Shown one piece after another: positions 24,288-33,807 of a DNA stretch of 64,000 bases. Numbering within the stretch: position 1 is the first letter of the stretch; each line of letters opens with the position of its first letter. This DNA comes from Streptomyces sp. KL109B (lineage in GTDB: Bacteria > Actinomycetota > Actinomycetes > Streptomycetales > Streptomycetaceae), in assembly GCF_030766935.1 (NCBI RefSeq), contig NZ_JASERL010000006.1, positions 62,001-126,000 on the forward strand, given 5' to 3'. A program made the position numbers and the translations under genes. The notes under the pieces were generated by a model. The model searched no databases, was not told the DNA's origin, and saw nothing but the letters and a program-made list of their open reading frames with translations.

Positions 24288-25586
24288 GTGGCCCCACAGA
24301 CCCTGACCGCGCCCACCCCCACGGACACGATCGCCCAGCGCAGCCTGCGCAAGATCTCCTGGCGGCTGCTGCCGCTGCTGTGCGGGCTGTACGTCATCGC
24401 GTTCCTCGACCGGCAGAACATCAGCTTCGCGACGCTGTCCATGCAGGCCGAGTTCGGGATGTCGGCGACGGCGTTCACCCTCGGCCAGGTCGTCTTCTTC
24501 GTCGCCTACGCGCTGCTCGAAGTGCCCAGCAACCTCGCCCTGCACCGGTTCGGCGCGCGCCGCTGGATCGCCCGGATCATGTTCACCTGGGGCGCCATCA
24601 CGATCCTCACCGCACTCGTCTCGAACAGCTGGCAGTTCTACCTGGCCCGATTCCTGCTCGGCGCCGCCGAGGCCGGCTTCTACCCGGGTGTCCTCTACTA
24701 CCTGTCCAAGTGGTTCCCGTCCTCCCGGCGCACCGCGGCGATCGGCGTGTTCATGCTGGCCGGGCCGCTGGCGACGATCCTCGGCAACCCCGTGCTCGGC
24801 ATGCTCGACGAACTCGGCGGCACCGGCGGACTCCAGGGCTGGCAGTGGATCTTCGTGGTCACCGGGATCCCGGCCCTCCTCGCGGTGCCCCTGGTGCTGC
24901 GCCGGCTTCCCGACTCGCCGGAGCGGGTGTCCTGGCTCCAGGACGACGAAAAGGCGTGGCTGACCGGGCAGTTGGCGCTTGAGGCCGAGGCCGCGGGACC
25001 CCAGTCAGGGAGGCCGCTGGCCGCCCTGCGGGACCGCCGGGTGCTCGCGCTGGCCGGCTTCTACCTCTGCTTCACCCTGGCCACGTACGGGCTCGGCTTC
25101 TGGCTGCCGACGATCGTCAGCGGGTTCGGGCACCTGTCCTCAGGCGCCGTCGGGGTGATCTCCGCGGCCCCGTTCGTCTGCGTCGCCGCCAGCCTGGTCG
25201 TGGTCCCGATGCTGGCCCGCCGCCGCGGCACCCCGCTCGGCTGGATCGCCGCCCTGCTCTGCCTCGCCATCGCCGGTTTCACCCTCACCGCGAGCGTCGA
25301 CTCGCCCCTGCTCCAGATGGTCGGCGTCACGGCCGGAGCGGTGGGCAGCACCGCGTCGCAGCCGCTGGTGTGGACGACGATCCCGCGCTTCCTCGCCGGA
25401 GCCGCGGCCGCAGCGGGCATCGCCACCGTCAACGCCGTGGGCAACCTCGGCGGCGGCTTCGGCCCCATGGGCATCGGCGTCATCGTGGACCGCACCGGCT
25501 CCGCGGTGACCGGCCTCGTCCTGCTGATCGGCGTCTGCTTCGTGGCCCTGTTGGCGACGATGGGCCTGCGCCGCATGCTGCCCTGA
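24288..25586 (+). CDS. MFS transporter, anion:cation symporter type
   Basis: 432 residues, with about 12 hydrophobic segments. The first is LPLLCGLYVIAFLDRQNISF, with the family motif YVIAFLDRxNIS. GAAEAGFYPGVLYYLSKWFP follows TM4, typical of the ACS family (hexuronate, tartrate and phthalate permeases). The start is GTG 24288 with GGAGGG 5 bp upstream. It is followed by a KDG/AraD-type lyase, so a sugar acid is the likely substrate. It is divergent from the GH51 gene. Confidence 0.88.
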   Translation: MAPQTLTAPTPTDTIAQRSLRKISWRLLPLLCGLYVIAFLDRQNISFATLSMQAEFGMSATAFTLGQVVFFVAYALLEVPSNLALHRFGARRWIARIMFTWGAITILTALVSNSWQFYLARFLLGAAEAGFYPGVLYYLSKWFPSSRRTAAIGVFMLAGPLATILGNPVLGMLDELGGTGGLQGWQWIFVVTGIPALLAVPLVLRRLPDSPERVSWLQDDEKAWLTGQLALEAEAAGPQSGRPLAALRDRRVLALAGFYLCFTLATYGLGFWLPTIVSGFGHLSSGAVGVISAAPFVCVAASLVVVPMLARRRGTPLGWIAALLCLAIAGFTLTASVDSPLLQMVGVTAGAVGSTASQPLVWTTIPRFLAGAAAAAGIATVNAVGNLGGGFGPMGIGVIVDRTGSAVTGLVLLIGVCFVALLATMGLRRMLP

Positions 25587-25667
25587 GGCCCCCCGCGTCT
25601 CGGCGCCATACGCCCAAGACCGCGCAGGAACTCGAACCAACCGCCCCACAAGAGGAGTTGACCCGCG

Positions 25668-26600
25668 ATGAGCGCACCGTCCCCGACCACTCCACTGACC
25701 GGTGTGGTCCCCGTCGTCCCCACCGTCTTCCACGCCGACGAAACCCTCGACCTCGACGGCACCGCCCGGGTGGCCGACTACCTCGTGGACAGCGGCGTCG
25801 ACGGGATGTGCCTGCTGGCGAACTACTCCGAGCAGTTCTCCCTCACCGACGAGGAACGCGACCTCGTCGCCCGCACGGTCCTGGAGCGCGTCGCCGGACG
25901 GGTCCCGGTCATCGTGACGACCAGTCACTACAGCGCCCGCGTCACGGCCGAGCGCAGCCGCCGCGCACAGCGGATGGGCGCGGCGATGGTGATGGTGATG
26001 CCACCGTTCTTCGGAGCCACCATGGCGGTGCCGGGCCCCGCGGTGATCGACTTCTTCGCCGAGGTGGCCGCCGCCGTCGACGTCCCGATCATGGTGCAGG
26101 ACGCGCCACTGTCCACCACCCCGCTGCCGGTGGAACTCTTCTACGATCTGGTGGCCAGGGTCCCGCAGGTGACCCACGCCAAGATCGAGGTGCCGGGCGC
26201 GGCGGACAAACTGCGGGCGCTGACGGCCAAACTGGGCGACACCCTCCCCGGCCCCTTCGACGGGGAGGAGTCCATCACGCTCGTCCCGGACCTGGACGCC
26301 GGTGCGGTCGGCACCATGTGCAGCGCGACGGTCCCGGGTGAACTCGGCGGGATCGTACGGCGGTTCCGGGCGGGGGACCGGGCCGGAGCCAACGCCGCCT
26401 GGGAGGCACTGCTGCCCCTGATCCACTTCGAGAACCGGCAGTGCGGGCTGCGCGCGCAGAAGATCCTGCTGGCCGAGGGCGGCATCATCGGCTCCGACCG
26501 CACGCGCGCCCCCTTCGCCCCCGTCGCCCCGCAGACCCGCGCGGGCCTCATCGAACTGGCCCGCGCCCGCGACCCGTTGATTCTGCGGTGGGCGAGCTGA
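25668..26600 (+). CDS. DHDPS-family sugar-acid dehydratase/aldolase (AraD/KDG type)
   Basis: 310 residues, (beta/alpha)8 class I enzyme with the Schiff-base Lys172 in THAKIEVPG. MVQDAPLS (about 142-149) replaces the YNxP loop of true dihydrodipicolinate synthases, as in L-2-keto-3-deoxyarabonate dehydratases and related sugar-acid enzymes. It ends without the C-terminal dimer extension of DapA. AAGAGGAG precedes the ATG. Together with the permease and the ManD-type remnant it suggests non-phosphorylative breakdown of an aldonic or uronic acid. The exact sugar is undetermined. Confidence 0.82.
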   Translation: MSAPSPTTPLTGVVPVVPTVFHADETLDLDGTARVADYLVDSGVDGMCLLANYSEQFSLTDEERDLVARTVLERVAGRVPVIVTTSHYSARVTAERSRRAQRMGAAMVMVMPPFFGATMAVPGPAVIDFFAEVAAAVDVPIMVQDAPLSTTPLPVELFYDLVARVPQVTHAKIEVPGAADKLRALTAKLGDTLPGPFDGEESITLVPDLDAGAVGTMCSATVPGELGGIVRRFRAGDRAGANAAWEALLPLIHFENRQCGLRAQKILLAEGGIIGSDRTRAPFAPVAPQTRAGLIELARARDPLILRWAS

Positions 26601-26603
26601 GCA

Positions 26604-27611
26604 GTGGCAGGGCCTCTCACCGACGACCAGGGCCGGCCCAAGGAGCAACTCCGCGAAGTCCGCGCCTTCACCGACATCCTGGAACGCACCGACTTCCCGC
26701 GCCTCTCCCGCCCCGACACCGACATCACCCTGATCGTCGCCTCCTACCTGGAGAAGCAGTACCCCTTCACCCAGCGCGAGGACGCCGCCGACGTCCTGAC
26801 CGCCACCCGGCAGGCCTACGTCGCCGCCCGCGAGGCCGACCTCCCCGTAGGCGTCTCCCGCGAGGCCGACGGACTCCCGGCCGACAGCGCCCTGTACCTC
26901 CTGCCCAGCGCCAAACAGCTCACCGCGCCGACCTGGCGGGCGCTGCGCGAGCACGCCGAACGCGGCGCCACCGTCTACGCCTCCTACTACGCCGGCTCCC
27001 ACCTCACCCAGCGCGGCTCGTGGTGGCCGAAGCTGGACGAGACCTTCGGCGTGACCAAGCAACTCCGCTACGGCCTGGTCGAATCGATCGAGGACGACGA
27101 ACTGCGCATGGTCTTCCAGCGCGACTTCGGGACCATCGACGCCGGTACGGAGCTGGTGTTCGCCGTCGCGGGCAACGAGCACGCCCGCAGTTACCTGCCC
27201 GTCGTCCCGGACGACGCGGAGGTGGTGGCCACCGACGGCCGCGGCCGCCCCGCGCTCGCACGCCGCCGTACCGGATCCGGCCAACTGGTCCTGTCCGCCT
27301 ACCCGTTGGAGCAGATGGCCGCCCGGGCACCGGCCGTCAACCCCGAACCCACCTGGCGGCTCTACGCGGCCCTCGCCGCCGAGGCCGGTGCCACGCCGCC
27401 GGTCACCGTCGACGACGGCCGGGTCGTCGTCGACGAGATGGCGCACGAGGACGGCCGCCGCTTCGTGTGGTTCATCAGCGAGCACCCGGAACCGCTGAGC
27501 GTCGCGCCGCGGGTACGGAAGGGGGCGCTGGTCGGGTTGGACGACGGTGAGCCGCTGACGGAGATCGCGTTGGGTGCGTACGGGGTGGTGGTGGCGCGGC
27601 GCGAGTCCTGA
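26604..27611 (+). CDS. C-terminal remnant of a large glycoside hydrolase (catalytic barrel missing)
   Basis: 335 residues. The sequence looks like the C-terminal glutamine-amidotransferase-like and beta domains that follow the TIM barrel in large cellulase/mannanase-like hydrolases: LYLLPSAKQLTAPTWRALRE, GATVYASYYAGSHLTQRG, LVLSAYPLEQMAA, and NPEPTWRLYAALAAEAG. The first residues (DDQGRPKEQLREVRAF) correspond to the end of a barrel. It begins with a GTG 3 bp after the DHDPS-family stop, and the frame is closed upstream by that stop, so no catalytic domain can be appended. It could still be translated by coupling, but is probably non-functional. The family-level call is from memory of such proteins. 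Confidence 0.6.
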   Translation: MAGPLTDDQGRPKEQLREVRAFTDILERTDFPRLSRPDTDITLIVASYLEKQYPFTQREDAADVLTATRQAYVAAREADLPVGVSREADGLPADSALYLLPSAKQLTAPTWRALREHAERGATVYASYYAGSHLTQRGSWWPKLDETFGVTKQLRYGLVESIEDDELRMVFQRDFGTIDAGTELVFAVAGNEHARSYLPVVPDDAEVVATDGRGRPALARRRTGSGQLVLSAYPLEQMAARAPAVNPEPTWRLYAALAAEAGATPPVTVDDGRVVVDEMAHEDGRRFVWFISEHPEPLSVAPRVRKGALVGLDDGEPLTEIALGAYGVVVARRES

Positions 27612-27683
27612 CCGGATCCGCTGATTCGCCGATCCGAACCGGTTCACGCCGCCTGACACCGACCCACCCCGACTGACTGCGAA

Positions 27684-27739
27684 ACACCCCGACGTGAGCC
27701 GCGCCGGGACCGGCCCCGGTGCGGCTCACGTCGGAGTGT
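27684..27739. terminator. Strong inverted repeat, probable terminator
   Basis: Arms 27684-27702 and 27721-27739 match at 18 of 19 positions (core CCGACGTGAGCCGC with its exact complement), with an 18-base GC-rich loop. It ends the permease/lyase operon. It also lies only 34 bp before the next start, so it could act as an attenuator of the ManD-like remnant. Confidence 0.8.
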
Positions 27740-27772
27740 CCAGCCGTCCGCCCGTTCCGCGAGGAGCACAGC

Positions 27773-28814
27773 GTGCAGATCACCGCCGCCGACACCCTCG
27801 TCACCAGCCCCGGCCGCAACTTCGTCACGCTCCGCATCACCACCGACGACGGGCTCACCGGCCTCGGGGTCGCCACCCTCAACGGCCGCGAACTGGCCGT
27901 CGCCGCCTACCTGCGCGACCACATCGCCCCGTTGCTCATCGGCCGCGACGCCGGCGCCGTCGAGGACACCTGGCAGTACCTCTACCGGGGTGCCTACTGG
28001 CGGCGCGGCCCGGTCACCATGGCTGCCGTCGCCGCCGTGGACACCGCCCTGTGGGACATCAAGGCCAAGGCCGCGGACATGCCGCTGTACCAACTGCTCG
28101 GCGGCGCCTCCCGCACCGGCGCCCTCGCCTACGGTCACGCCTCCGGCCGCGACATCCCCGAGCTCATCGACTCCGTCCACGCCCACCTGGAGGCGGGCTA
28201 CCGCGCCATCCGCGTCCAGAGCGGCATCCCCGGCCTCGACTCCGTGTACGGCGTCGCGGCCTCCGCCGCAGGACAGGGCGAACGCTACGACTACGAACCG
28301 GCCCGCCGCACCGAGGAGAAGGGCCCCGCCCGCCCCGCCGAGGAGATCTGGGACACCCGCGCCTACCTGCGCCACATGCCGCGCGTCTTCGAAGCCGTAC
28401 GCCACGAGTTCGGGCCCGAACTGCCGCTGCTGCACGACGGCCACCACCGCATGACACCCATTCAGGCGGCGCGCCTGGGCAAGTACTTGGAGCCCTACGA
28501 CCTGTTCTGGCTGGAGGACGCGACGCCGGGGGAGGACCAGGCGGCGCTGCGCCGCATCCGCGAGCACACCACCACGCCGCTCGCCATCGGCGAGGGCGAA
28601 CCACAACTTCGGCATCCAGGAGTACATGCGCCACTCGACCGAGACCCTGGACGTCTTCCACACCTCGTACCGCTTCACGAACGGCCTCCTGCACCCGGGG
28701 GAGGATCCGGGTCTGGGTGTGGAGTACGACGACGGAGCCGCGGCCCACTTCGCGTACCGCCCCGCGTACCTGCCGGTGAACAGGCCGCGGGACGGCACGG
28801 TGCACGACTGGTAG
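27773..28814 (+). pseudogene. ManD/RspA-type enolase-superfamily dehydratase with internal deletion and frameshift
   Basis: From GTG 27773 (GAGGAG upstream), about 275 residues match the D-mannonate dehydratase/RspA family: YWRRGPVTMAAVAAVDTALW, DIKAKAADMPLYQLLGG, YGHASGRDI, LLHDGHHRMTP, FWLEDATPGEDQAALRRI and LAIGE. At about 28596-28601 the sequence jumps to a different frame and resumes at HNFGIQEYMRHSTETLDVF, running to the normal family C terminus NRPRDGTVHDW (stop 28812-28814). About 70 family residues, including the GSHGPSD-type catalytic His block, are missing at the junction. An internal deletion with frameshift is the simplest reading, so the enzyme is dead. Confidence 0.88.
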
Positions 28815-28879
28815 CGGCCCCTCGCCGGGGCACCACCCTGACTCCGGTGTCCCGCGCCCAACTCCACGGGTGCCGGGGT

Positions 28880-30277
28880 TCACATACGGGGCGGTGGCGG
28901 TGCCTCGCCGCGGATGCGCCACGTGCCGCTCGCCGCGTGCCAGACCAGGCGGATGCGGCCTTCGTCCGGGCGGCGGGACGTCAGGTCGTCGAGGTCGAGG
29001 GCGGCGAGGGCGCGCAGGGCCTCGTCGGAGGCCTCGGACGACAGGTACAGGGTGATGTCGGCCTCCGGGTCGTCGATGACGACGAACTCCGCCGGCTTCG
29101 GGCGGGGTTGGTAGTAGTGGGCGTCGTCCGTCGCATCCGGGGATGCGGAGCGCCGCAGGGGCAGTCGGCGGATCAGCTCGCGGGCCTGTGCGTACGCGTC
29201 CTCGGCGGCCTTGGTCACCAGTGTCTGGACGAAGGGCAGCACGGCGGTGCTGACCAGGGCCGTGAGCGCGACCTCGGCCATGGCCATGCTGGGCATGGAC
29301 AACGAGGGACGGGGGCGGGGCGGCAGGCTCCTGATTTCGTGTGCCCGACGGCGCCAACGTGCGGCCTCGGCCTCGCGTCCCTGCGTGGTGCGACGACGCG
29401 CCAACTCCTCCGCGGCCTCGCTGGTCTGCAGGCGGTCGTCGTCGCTGTTCGCCAGCTGTGCGAGCCAGTGTTCGGCCTCGGCGTCGCGTCCTTGGTCGGT
29501 GAGGAGGCGTACGAGTTTGCGCGCGGCGTCGTAGGGGCCGCCCAGGCGGCCGCTGTCCGCGATCCTGCGCAGCCAGTACTCGGCCTCGCCGAGATGCCCC
29601 TGGGCGGTGAAGTGGTCGGCGAGCCGCTGCGCGGCGGATCGCGACGTCCACTCCGACGCGCTGTCGGCGGCCGTGCGGAACCAGGGCAACGCCTCGTCGG
29701 TGCGGCCCTGTTCGAGGAGGTACTCGGCGAGCAGAAGCTGTTCGTGGTCGTCTCCGGCCTCGGCGGCGGCCCGCTGCCAGGGTTCGGCTTCCTCGAAGCG
29801 TCCGTCCCGGCGCAGGATCCGGAGCAGCTCGGCTCTGAACCCGGAGTGGCCCGCGGCGGCGGCGTGCCGGATCCAGCGTTCGCGTTCGTCGGCGCTCGAC
29901 GCCGTGCTGGACAGGATGGAAATCGCGTCCGTGTTGCCGGCCTCGGCGGCCTTCAGCCGCCAGCGACGTCCTTCCTCGGACCACCGCGCGAACTCCCTTT
30001 CGCGGTCCGGATCCCCGCGGTGGTCCTTCAGCCGCGCGCTCGTCGTCGGGAACCTGCCGCCCAGCGCCATCGTGGTGCAGACACCGGCCAGTGCATGCAT
30101 GGCGGCGGGGTCGCCCGTCTCCGCTGCAGCGCGTGCCCACGGCTCGGCCTGGGCGGTGCGGTCGCTCCGGTGGAGGTGATCGGCGAGGAGCACCATCGCG
30201 CGCACATCACCCCCTTCGGCGGCGACCAGCAGGTGTCGCTGGTGGGGGTCGTCCCGACCTTCCGGAGGCCGCATCAT
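28880..30277 (-). CDS. TPR/Sel1-like repeat protein
   Basis: 465 residues. Residues about 15-310 are helical repeats of about 35 residues with the Sel1/TPR pattern (AEPWQRAAAEAGDDHEQLLL, LPWFRTAADSASEW, AEYWLRRIADSGRLGGPYDA, AEHWLAQLANSDDD). A hydrophobic stretch follows around SMAMAEVALTALVSTAVLPF. The C-terminal part (VVIDDPEADITLYLSSEASD and RIRLVWHAASGTWRIRG) resembles small domains found with actinobacterial effector-like proteins. Two adjacent ATGs (30277, 30274) are possible starts. It probably scaffolds protein interactions; no enzymatic role is visible. Confidence 0.8.
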   Translation of the reverse strand: MMRPPEGRDDPHQRHLLVAAEGGDVRAMVLLADHLHRSDRTAQAEPWARAAAETGDPAAMHALAGVCTTMALGGRFPTTSARLKDHRGDPDREREFARWSEEGRRWRLKAAEAGNTDAISILSSTASSADERERWIRHAAAAGHSGFRAELLRILRRDGRFEEAEPWQRAAAEAGDDHEQLLLAEYLLEQGRTDEALPWFRTAADSASEWTSRSAAQRLADHFTAQGHLGEAEYWLRRIADSGRLGGPYDAARKLVRLLTDQGRDAEAEHWLAQLANSDDDRLQTSEAAEELARRRTTQGREAEAARWRRRAHEIRSLPPRPRPSLSMPSMAMAEVALTALVSTAVLPFVQTLVTKAAEDAYAQARELIRRLPLRRSASPDATDDAHYYQPRPKPAEFVVIDDPEADITLYLSSEASDEALRALAALDLDDLTSRRPDEGRIRLVWHAASGTWRIRGEAPPPPRM

Positions 30278-30354
30278 GCGCCGCTCTCCTCTCCCTTCTC
30301 CCCATGCCCGTCCCGATGCATCGTCGCATGCCTCTCGCTCCGGGGCGGCTCAGG

Positions 30355-30768
30355 TCAAATACGGGAGAACGGTGCCCAGTTGGCGAGCCGGAACCCCGCA
30401 CCCTCGCGGCGCACCTCGAAGGCGCCGTGGCCGGGGAGGTGGGCCGGGAGGACGAGGGCGTTGGTGTCGGCGGCGTGCGCGAACATGCGGGCGCGGCTGG
30501 CGCGGGCGCCGTCCTCGTCCTCCTCGAAGCAGCTGTTGATGTGCGGCTCGTGCACCTGGATCGCGCCGTGCAGCAGGTCACCCGCGAAGATCGCGCGATC
30601 GCCCGCGGACTCCAGGTGGATGATCGAGGAGCCCGGTGTGTGGCCGGGCGCCGACTCCAGGCGGAGGTGGGAGTCGATGGTGTACGACTCGTCCCAGGTC
30701 TCCACCAGGCCGGCCTCGACGACCGGGTCGACGCTGTCCTCGTAGACGTTCTGATTGCCCCGGCCGAA
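30355..30768 (-). pseudogene. Metallo-beta-lactamase-fold hydrolase, C-terminal half only
   Basis: About 137 residues of MBL fold: VYEDSVDPVVEAGLVETWDE, LESAPGHTPGSSIIHLES (third metal-ligand His), AIFAGDLLHGAIQVHEP (bridging Asp), and a C-terminal LVLPAHLPGHGAFEV with the final His. The N-terminal half with the HxHxDH motif is missing. At about 30768 the similarity stops and the antisense of a truncated LuxR-type gene begins. No start codon context is credible at the junction. Confidence 0.82.
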
Positions 30769-30775
30769 CACCGTG

Positions 30776-32124
30776 CTGGACGCGCTGTCCTTCGTAGCCC
30801 GGAGGCTGACCGCCGACGAACCGGTGACACTTCTCGTTGTTACGCGGGACAGTGCGCTACGAGGCGTCGAGGCGCGGGAGACGACCACCCTCACCCTGGA
30901 GCCGCTCGACCGGAGCGCGGCGGAGCGGATGCTGGACCTGCAGCCGACGGCGCCGACCGGACCCGTCCGGGAGCGCGTCCTCCAGCAGGCCGAGGGCAAC
31001 CCCCTCGCCCTGGTGGAGCTGGCGCGCGCCGTCAGCGCGAGCGCATCGTACGGACCCCTGCCGGTCACCGAACGACTGGAACGGCGATACGCCGACCGGC
31101 TCGCGGCCCTGCCCGACCCCAGGCCCAGGGGCCGCTGCCGGACGGCCTCGGCGGGGTCGCCGCGCTCGCCTACCTGGAACAGGGGCGGTGGGCCAGTGCC
31201 CAGAGTGCCTGCGCCGAACTCGCGGGCGTCGCCTCCCAGGCCGGGCTCGACCACGCCGCGGCCTGCGCCGCCGCCACCGAAGCGCTGCTGCGCGCCCTGC
31301 GCGGCGACGTGGCCGGGGCCCGCGACCGGGCCCGGCACGCCCTGTCGCTCGTCGACCCGGGGGAGAGCCGCTCCGTGTTCGTCCTCGCCCATCGCGCGCT
31401 GGGCACCGCCGCCACCGCGGAAGGCGACCACGAGAGCGCGTACCGGCACTACCGGGCGCTCTTCGACGACCGGGGCAACCCGGCCCACTACCACCTCTCC
31501 CACCCGGCACTGCCCGAACTGGCGACCGCCGCCTCCCGTGCGGGCCGCCGGGCGGAGGCCACCCGGATCGTCGACGGTGTCGAGGCAACGCTGCCCGGCG
31601 CGGGCGCCCTCGCGGCACGCAGGTCCGCGCTGGTCCGGCTGAGCCGCGCGGTGCTCGCCCCCGTCGAAGACGCCGAGGCGGACTTCGGCGCCGCCCTGGA
31701 GAATCCGGTGCTCGGGTGGCGGCCCTTCGAGCTGGCCCAGGCGCAGTTGGCGTACGGGGAGTGGTTGCGCCGCCGCCGACGGATCGCCGAGGCGCGGCAG
31801 CCGCTCGTCGAGGCCGAGGCCGTCTTCCTCCGCCTGGTGGCGCGGCCCTGGACGGCGCGCGCCCAGGCCGAACTCCGTGCCGCCGGGGACCGGAACGGCA
31901 CGGCGCGCCCCGACGCCTTCGCCGCGCTCACCCCGCAGCAACAGGAGATCGCGCGGCTCGCGGCACGCGGCCTGACCAACCGGGAGGTCGCCGAGAAGCT
32001 GTACCTGTCGCCGCGCACGGTCGGCTCGCACCTGTACCGGGCGTTCCCCAAGCTGGGCATCACCGCGCGTTCCCAGCTCAGGGACGTGGTCGACGGCGTA
32101 AGCGCCGATACGGCGGGGTCGTAG
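30776..32124 (+). pseudogene. LuxR-family ATPase regulator, truncated and internally deleted
   Basis: Fragment 1 (about 30776-31120) encodes the middle of the large AAA/NACHT-type regulator (DALSFVARRLTADEPVTLLV, VRERVLQQAEGNPLALVELA, YGPLPVTERLERRYADRLAA) but lacks the Walker A N terminus. Fragment 2 (about 31129-32124), in another frame, encodes the TPR part and the C-terminal LuxR helix-turn-helix (LTPQQQEIARLAARGLTNRE then VAEKLYLSPRTVGSHLYRAF). Several hundred residues are missing between them. The intact HTH could only be produced from an internal start. Confidence 0.85.
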
Positions 32125-32192
32125 AGGGAACTGTTACTGGTCCGACACTCAACGGTGCTCGTGGTGTGGGCCCGAGATGATCGACTGGCCCG

Positions 32193-33794
32193 ATGTCCGC
32201 CGCGCAACCAGTAGAACCACGCACTCGTTCCCTTCCGGCCCGCCGAAGGACCTCCTCCCTCGTCCTACGCGCCCTGCTCACCGGCCTCGCCGCGCTCCTC
32301 GGCGCGGCCGTCCTCCCGCCGGGTGCCGCCCTCGCCGACGAGGGATCCGAGGCGCGCGGACTCACGGCGACCGAGACGTTCCGCGTCGCCCCCTACGGCG
32401 GAAAGCCCCGCCCCGACCGCGAGAAGCGCATCCTCGTCAACTACGACCGGGGCACGACGAGCGGCGGCGCGCACAACTCGACCCTGACCATGGACGTCAC
32501 GGACTCCTCCGACGTACTGCGGCTCAAGAAGTACGGCAATGGGTGCTCGGGGACGGACTGGAAGATCGTGTGCCGGGTCGGTGAGCCGTACGACAGCTGG
32601 ACCGACTGGGCCGGCGCCCTGCCGCGCGCGGCCCCCACGAGCAAGCCCGGCGACAAGGGCGAACTGCACATCGCCTTCCGCGACGGAAAAGGGCGGGTGA
32701 GCCGGGCGACCACCCATATCGAGGTCGGCGGCCCCGTGCTGGCCCTGCGGAAGCTGGAGCCCTTCCGTATGAAGCCGGGCAGCGAGCGGGCCGCCGCACT
32801 GGACGTCCGCAACACCGGCGAGCTGCCCGCGGACGGCTTCACCGTCACCGCCACCGTCGACAAGCAACTCGGTCCGGTCCGCCGCTCCCGCTCGTGCGAC
32901 TACCGGTCCCACGGCGACACGACGACCGTGACCTGCGGCTTCCCCCACACACGCCTCGAACCCGGCGAAGCGGCACACGTCCCGAACTGGCTCGACCTGC
33001 GCTCCTCCCACGGCCTGATGTACGCCACCTTCAGGGCCACCGCCCAACTCGTGGGCACCGGCGCCGACAACGGCGGCCTGGACGGCTCCTCCCGCTCGAC
33101 GTCCAGCCCCGCCCCGTCCGGCACCCCGCACAAGGGCACAGGCCCCGCCCTCGCCCCGCAGGTGCGGGAGGCGACCGGCGACAGCGACGAGTACAGCGAG
33201 GACACGGACGTCTGGACGAAGGTACGCGTCGCCAACCACCCGGACTACGCCCTCGTGTCGAAGCTCTCCGCCGGGGACGGCGACGGACGACGCCTTCAGG
33301 TCGGGATGCGCAACAACGGCCCGGGCGACCCGCAGGCGGCGAGCGGCGGCGGTGGCGGCTCCTCCCTCGTCCTGACGTTCCCGGAGGGCACCGACGTACG
33401 CAAGGAGCCGATGGAGGAGATCGACGACGACGTCTTCGACCCGGTCTGCCGACACCGCGGGCTCACGTACACCTGCCCGCTGGACCCGGTCGGACTCGAC
33501 AAGTCGGCCTACCTCGACTTCGAGGTACGCAAGGACGAGGGCAAGGGCAAGGGGGCGGACGACGGCACCGTGGCGAAGGCGGCACTCAAGCCCGGTGACA
33601 CCGGCGCCGACCACGCCGACCACGACCCCTCCAACAACACCCGCGCCATCGACCTGTTCGGGCCGGTGGCCGACAAGACGGTGTCCTCCGACTCCAAGAC
33701 ATCCGCCGGCGTCGTGGCCGGCGGCGTCATCGGTGGCTGCGTGGCCCTCGGGGGAGCGGCCCTACTGGTACGCCGCAAGCTGCGCGGCCGCTGA
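32193..33794 (+). CDS. Secreted, membrane-anchored protein of unknown function
   Basis: 533 residues. A signal peptide with an Arg-rich n-region and hydrophobic core (LVLRALLTGLAALLGAAVLP, cleavage near GAALA) is followed by an extracellular Asp/Gly/Thr-rich body with beta-type repeats (LDVRNTGELPADGFTVTATV) and four or more cysteines. A C-terminal transmembrane helix (GVVAGGVIGGCVALGGAALL) and a basic tail VRRKLRGR complete it. This is the layout of streptomycete cell-surface proteins of the CARDB/DUF11-like type. There is no LPxTG. It stands alone on this strand and converges with the mycothiol operon. Confidence 0.8.
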   Translation: MSAAQPVEPRTRSLPARRRTSSLVLRALLTGLAALLGAAVLPPGAALADEGSEARGLTATETFRVAPYGGKPRPDREKRILVNYDRGTTSGGAHNSTLTMDVTDSSDVLRLKKYGNGCSGTDWKIVCRVGEPYDSWTDWAGALPRAAPTSKPGDKGELHIAFRDGKGRVSRATTHIEVGGPVLALRKLEPFRMKPGSERAAALDVRNTGELPADGFTVTATVDKQLGPVRRSRSCDYRSHGDTTTVTCGFPHTRLEPGEAAHVPNWLDLRSSHGLMYATFRATAQLVGTGADNGGLDGSSRSTSSPAPSGTPHKGTGPALAPQVREATGDSDEYSEDTDVWTKVRVANHPDYALVSKLSAGDGDGRRLQVGMRNNGPGDPQAASGGGGGSSLVLTFPEGTDVRKEPMEEIDDDVFDPVCRHRGLTYTCPLDPVGLDKSAYLDFEVRKDEGKGKGADDGTVAKAALKPGDTGADHADHDPSNNTRAIDLFGPVADKTVSSDSKTSAGVVAGGVIGGCVALGGAALLVRRKLRGR

Positions 33795-33807
33795 CGCCCC
33801 CGGCTCG

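Noticed and set aside
27719..30745. 1008-residue frame running from the ManD-like gene across the TPR gene
   Set aside because: Only the first ~290 residues show family similarity. Beyond the deletion junction the frame is the antisense of real genes.
30355..32031. 558-residue minus-strand frame
   Set aside because: Only the last ~137 residues are MBL-fold; the rest is antisense to the LuxR-type fragment, so it is a truncated gene plus shadow.
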